Assembly (NCBI GenBank): GCA_022495995.1
Contig: JAFEMH010002081.1
Coordinates: 1 to 64,000 of the forward strand
DNA: 64,000 bases
Direction of reading: 5' to 3'
DNA from: Adenophora triphylla var. japonica
Lineage: Eukaryota; Streptophyta; Magnoliopsida; Asterales; Campanulaceae
This document shows positions 59,774 through 64,000 of this stretch, piece by piece. A model generated the notes under the pieces. It was not told where the DNA came from. It ran no database searches and saw only the letters and a program-made list of their open reading frames with translations. The translations under genes and the position numbers were made by a program. The stretch's first letter is position 1. Each line of letters starts with the position of its first letter.

Positions 59774-60424
59774 ATGGCTATGCAAGATGAATTAATTCAA
59801 TTTGAAAAGAATGAGGTATGGACTCTTGTTCCTAGACCCTCACATGGTAATGTCATAGGAACCAAATGGATTTTTAAGAACAAAACTGATGAGCAAGGTG
59901 TGATAACTAGAAATAAAGCTAGGTTAGTTGCTCAAGGTTATACTCAAATTGAGGGAATTGATTTTGAGGAGACATTTGCTCCTGTTGCAAGAATTGAGTC
60001 CATTAGGCTTCTGTTAGCCATTGCTTGTTATCTCAAGATTACTCTTCATCAAATGGATGTCAAGAGTGCTTTTTTAAATGGGATATTAAATGAGGAAGCC
60101 TATGTTGAACAACCTAAAGGCTTTGTGGACTCCAAATATCCTAATCATGTGTATAAGCTGAAGAAAGCTCTGTATGGGCTAAAGCAAGCCCCTAGAGCTT
60201 GGTATGGTAGGTTGACTGACCATTTGCTTCAACTAGGATTCAAGAGAGGTGAGGTTGACAAAACCTTGTTTGTGAGGAGAAATAAGAAGGAAATTCTTGT
60301 GGCACAAATCTATGTAGATGACATTGTGTTTGGATCAAATTACGATCCAATGCTAGCCGAATTTGTGGATAGCATGACTTCCACATTTGAGATGAGTATG
60401 GTAGGTGAGTTGAACTTTTCTTAG
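59774..60424 (+). pseudogene. Copia reverse transcriptase, largely open
   Basis: This is a 216-residue open segment, the best preserved part of the element. It has [70 protein letters not shown] and [12 protein letters not shown]. The active-site box Y-V-D-D-I-V-F-G-S is near 60311. A frame change after GELNFS leads to the remaining thumb (KKFELEHSSHQRTPMGS, SMIGSLLYLTASRPDIMF) in 60449-60694. Confidence 0.92.
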
Positions 60425-60738
60425 GCTTACAGATTAAGCAATTCAAAGATGGCATGTTCATTTCACGCGTCTAAGTATGCCAAGAATCTTGTGAAAAAGT
60501 TTGAGCTTGAACACTCTTCACATCAAAGAACCCCAATGGGATCTTCCCAAAAGCTAAGTCATGATTCTGATGGTGAGAGTGTTGATCAAACCCTTTATAG
60601 AAGCATGATAGGAAGTCTGCTTTACCTCACTGCAAGTAGACCTGACATTATGTTCAGTGTGTGTCTCTGTGCTAGATACCAAGCCAACCACTAAAGTGTC
60701 CCATCTTAAAGCCTTGAAAAGAATCATTAGGTATGTGA

Positions 60739-61258
60739 GTGGAATTTGTGAACCTAGGTACGCATTACTCTAAAGAAACAAACACCAATTTGGTTGGGTA
60801 CACTGATTCTGATTTGGCTGGAAATAGTGATGATAGAAAGAGTACCACTGGTGGATGTTTCAACCTAGGAAATAATCTTGTGTCTTGGTATAGTAGGAAA
60901 CAAAATTGTGTGTCCTTGTCCCACCGCTTGAAATTTGAATATGTTGCCCTTGGGAGTTCTTTGCACACAATTACTTTGGATGAATCAAATGCTAAAAGAT
61001 TATGGATTAAATAGCAAAGTTTTGACTGCTTTTTGTGATAACAAAAGTGCCTTGGACATATCTAAAAATCCTGTTCAACATTCTAGAACAAAGCACATTG
61101 ATATTAGACATCATTTCATTAGAGATCTTGTAGAGCAAAAAGCGTGTGTGCGGAATTTGTTGGGATTTGAAAATCAATTGGCTGATATATTTACAAAGGC
61201 ATTAGATTTGGAGAGATTTTCCTCCTTGAGGAAGTCTCTTGGCTTGTGTGATATCTAA
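60739..61258 (+). pseudogene. Copia RNase H and end of pol
   Basis: Contains the RNase H landmarks GYTDSDLAGNSDDRKSTTGG, EYVALGS and CDNKSALDISKNPVQHSRTK, then HIDIRHHFIRD and LADIFTKALDLERF. Pol ends at the TAA near 61258. One frame change lies between 60930 and 61020. Confidence 0.9.
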
Positions 61259-62373
61259 GGTTGTGAGACCAGATGTGTCTCACATCCTCTAACACATCTG
61301 TAGATTAGTTTAACTGAAAAAAAAAATCATAAAAAGAAAAATCCAAAAATATCATGCATTAGCACGAAATTTCTCAGTGTGGTCACTTGTGAGTCCTCTT
61401 CATCTTTGACATTATTTTTGATCACTTAATTGTGAGTATTTCCTGTCCATGTTATCTTTTGATAACTTGGTATAACCTTCCTAGGTATCTCACAGTGGGT
61501 GCTATAATAAAAAAAAAATATATATATATGTGAGAAACAACTGCTTCACCCTTAGTATGAAGCCATACCATTGTGATCAAGTGATTTTCATAAGAAAACT
61601 TGAAGTCAAACTTGATAAGATCATTGGGAAAAAGGGCTATCTTTGGGATCAAGTAAAGTGAAAGCTACTCACATTGCAAAAATCCACAACAAAAAATTGG
61701 TGGATGCATCCTAGAAATTTGTGCGGATTGGATTATTGCTCATTGACTTTTTGTGATCTAAATGTGTCCCAATTTGTGACTCACATCCTATGCCACATCT
61801 ATAAACTGAGAATATTTCCTTTACTTGTGTGTTTGCATCATGTTAGGCATATTGCACTTTTTAGGACATATAGGAGCTTTGTAAATATGATAGCTAATTA
61901 ATTTTCTCTCTTAATTCACTCTTTGATTATATAGGTTTTTGATCTCCAATATCTTTCATGAAAAGAAAAGGTGTGTATCAATCCTTGTTTGAAAAGGTTG
62001 AAAAATTCTTTTGGGATTCTGTTTTGATTAAAGATATGGCCGAAGTATTTTTGTTCCCATAAAAATCTTACAAAATCTTGATTTATTTTTGATCCCTTAT
62101 TTTCTTGGAAGGTGCTTGTGTGTAGTAACCTCAAAGGTTTCTAGCCGTTGGAGGACTTCTAAGGATTTTGTGGTATGTTAAACCTGTTTGGAGAAGGATT
62201 CCTAATTTTAGTAGGAAAGGGGAGGCATGAGTATTTAATATACCTCACATCCGTCCCATCCCCCATAAACCTTGACAAAACCCTTGTTCTTCCTCCTCTT
62301 TGCACACAATCTCACACACTTTGCATTAATTTCTCTTTCTTTATTGTTCAACCAACCCAAATCACTCTGTTAA
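61259..62373. other. Spacer between pol and the extra ORF of the copia element
   Basis: No long open frame. Contains recurring GATGTG / CACATC motifs (near 61275, 61290, 61784, 62244) and a short (TA)n run near 61520. Confidence 0.5.
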
Positions 62374-64000
62374 ATGCCCGAGCATTCAAACATTAGAGAA
62401 GAAGATGTTCTTGACATTGTTCCGATTTCAATAGCCAAGAGAGAGGATTCCATACTCCTAAACCCTGTAATCTCAAAGTTTCTTGCGGATTTCTCCTCTC
62501 CATCACCCTCGTCTGATCCAACAATGGCAGCTTCTTCTCCTAAATCTCCGTCATTGGAACCCGTGACTGTTTCAATCGATGAAAACCCTAAAGCTCCATC
62601 CTCTCCGGTGATCCCACCATCGGATGTCGCCATTGCTGAGGAACCTTCTTCAACTAAGAAGAGGAAGTTGTCTCAAGTAAAACCCCCAAAGTCTGCTTCA
62701 ACTCCTGTGCCCCCGGCGTGCTCTTCGTCGATCCGGTAGGGTTCGCAGGCCGTCGAGTCCGACAAAGCCAAGAACCTAACAAAACACAGCGGGAAATCTT
62801 CAACTGCTATTGTTCTTGAAGAAGAAGAAGAAGATGAGGTAATAATTCCTCTTGTCAGGACTAGGGCTAAATCGTCTATTCCCCCTTCCTCTGTTAGTAG
62901 TCATGCTATTACCCCTTCTGTGGTTGTTCCCCTTGTTGAATCGGTTATTCTGTTGATACTCCCATGTTGAACCTTTGATCCCCGTTGAGACCGGCTCCCC
63001 ATGCAGTCTGCTGAGCCAATTGCTCCTATTTCTCCCATAATTTCATCTCGATCCTATTATCCCCACTATTGTTTCACCTTCTAAGGATAATTTGTATGCT
63101 CCTGTTGTTGAGCCCTCTGTTCCCTTGGGCTCTAGTCCTGTTGAGGACTTTATATCCTTTAGTGATGAAGAGCCCTTAGCTAAAATTTTAATGGATTTAA
63201 AGGGTAAGAAAAAGATGGTGCAGGCGACTTAGAGCCTTTTGATGATGGCGGCTCAAGTTCAGATGATGATGATACTGCTTCGGATGAGAACTACAAGTTA
63301 GGGAGGGAAGAGCTTGATCAGGAGAAAGAAGACCAAGAGATTGATTCCTCTGATGCTGATGACACTGAGGTTGAACCCATCATTGTTCCATTCCTGTGAA
63401 GGATGTGTCTAAGGATGTGCCCACATCTAGACGCACATCTACTCGAAAGAAAGGCGAACGGGGTATGTCATCTTCTGTTTCTCACGGTCTCTAACCCCAA
63501 ACCCTTTTCCAAAAAGTTTCTATCCAAAAAGGCTGCTGATAGGTTTGCTTTAATTTCCTCTAAAGCCTTTGTTGTTGAGATGAAAAGGGATAGGGAGACT
63601 TTTGCTAAGCTTGGTATGGACAAGTTTTTTGAGGAAAGAGGATTATTCTTGGGTGTGGACCATCCTCTTCCCTTCTACCCCAAATTGGTTTATGAGTTCT
63701 ATGCAAATGCACTAAGGGATTATATAAAACTTATTCTCATTCTTACGGTGTTTATGTTAGAGGAGTATTTGTTCCTTTTACCCCTTCTATCATCAATGAT
63801 TTTCTTGGGTTGTATGATCATTTGGATGATGTGGTTTCTATTGAGGATGATGATCTTGTGTCTGCAATTACCCATGGCAAGGTAACCTCTTGGCCAGTAA
63901 AGCCTAAAGATTTAGGAAGTGGTTCTCTATCATCTCTTTATTGTTTTCTCCACTCTATCCTGGTTGCCAATTTGTGTCCCTCAAATAACAAAACTTCTGT
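62374..64000 (+). pseudogene. Extra sense ORF after copia pol, putative plant transposon protein domain
   Basis: Starts MPEHSNIREEDVLDIVPIS, followed by a Ser/Pro-rich region and a basic patch (STKKRKLSQVKPPKSA). The frame breaks near 62735. An acidic low-complexity part (62815-63390) leads to a folded domain from about 63510. Its blocks are KKAADRFALISSKAFVVEMK, FFEERGLFLGVDHPLPFYPK, LVYEFYAN and, one frame over, YGVYVRGVFVPFTPSIINDF. This pattern fits the putative plant transposon protein family (Transposase_32-like). The window ends inside it. The function is unknown. Its position matches the envelope-like ORF of SIRE elements, but no membrane segment or signal peptide was seen. Confidence 0.7.

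Larger units (their letters stand above)
55300..64000 (+). mobile_element. Ty1/copia retrotransposon, SIRE/Maximus-like, running off the window
   Basis: The plus-strand order is LTR, primer site, gag, protease, integrase, reverse transcriptase and RNase H, the copia order. A long spacer and an additional sense ORF come after pol. The post-pol ORF is a hallmark of the SIRE/Maximus lineage. All domains are recognisable but broken by stops and frameshifts, so the copy is inactive on its own. Confidence 0.85.

Overview
The window is nuclear DNA from a flowering plant, most likely a eudicot. The evidence is GT-AG introns in a gene of 38 short exons, Stowaway MITEs ending in CTCCCTCCGTCCC, hAT and CACTA termini, an RTE-type LINE fragment, and Ty3/gypsy and Ty1/copia retrotransposons. 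The species cannot be told from the sequence alone. No rRNA, tRNA or CRISPR array was seen.

The main host gene is the second-largest subunit of RNA polymerase III (NRPC2/RPC2). It lies on the minus strand between 34819 (ATG) and 2969 (stop). I traced 38 exons through conserved protein blocks and splice sites. They sum to 3432 nt (1143 codons plus stop), the usual family length. Exons 1-26 and 29-38 are open and in phase. Exon 27 has a 1-nt loss in the conserved G-x-G-Q-N block, and exon 28 has a degraded segment with a net extra base and two stops. As written, this copy would stop after about 750 residues. Its introns carry a 3.9-kb hAT transposon with a captured UDP-glycosyltransferase fragment (intron 8), an RTE LINE fragment (intron 28), several Stowaway MITEs, a 1-kb TIR element, and an element set in (TA)n repeats (intron 21).

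Upstream of NRPC2 (34.8-39.9 kb) are a GC-rich hAT-like end, a complete non-autonomous hAT element (35880-36908) and a minus-strand SAUR (auxin-responsive) gene. The SAUR reading frame is split by another hAT element (38375-39620, perfect 8-bp target duplication) and also carries a 1-nt deletion.

From 39907 to 52725 there is a complete Ty3/gypsy element of the Tat (Ogre/Retand-like) type in minus orientation. It has 839-bp LTRs, a 5-bp target duplication and a decayed gag-pol. A long plus-strand (antisense) gene with its own TATA box lies between integrase and the 3' LTR. The element sits 117 bp upstream of the SAUR start codon.

After an AT-rich intergenic stretch with a roughly 51-bp tandem array, a Ty1/copia element of SIRE/Maximus type in plus orientation runs from about 55300 past the window end. 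It has a decayed gag-pol followed by an extra sense ORF with a putative plant transposon-protein domain. Window position 1 to about 1771 holds one end of a CACTA element and an unidentified spliced-looking minus-strand leader.
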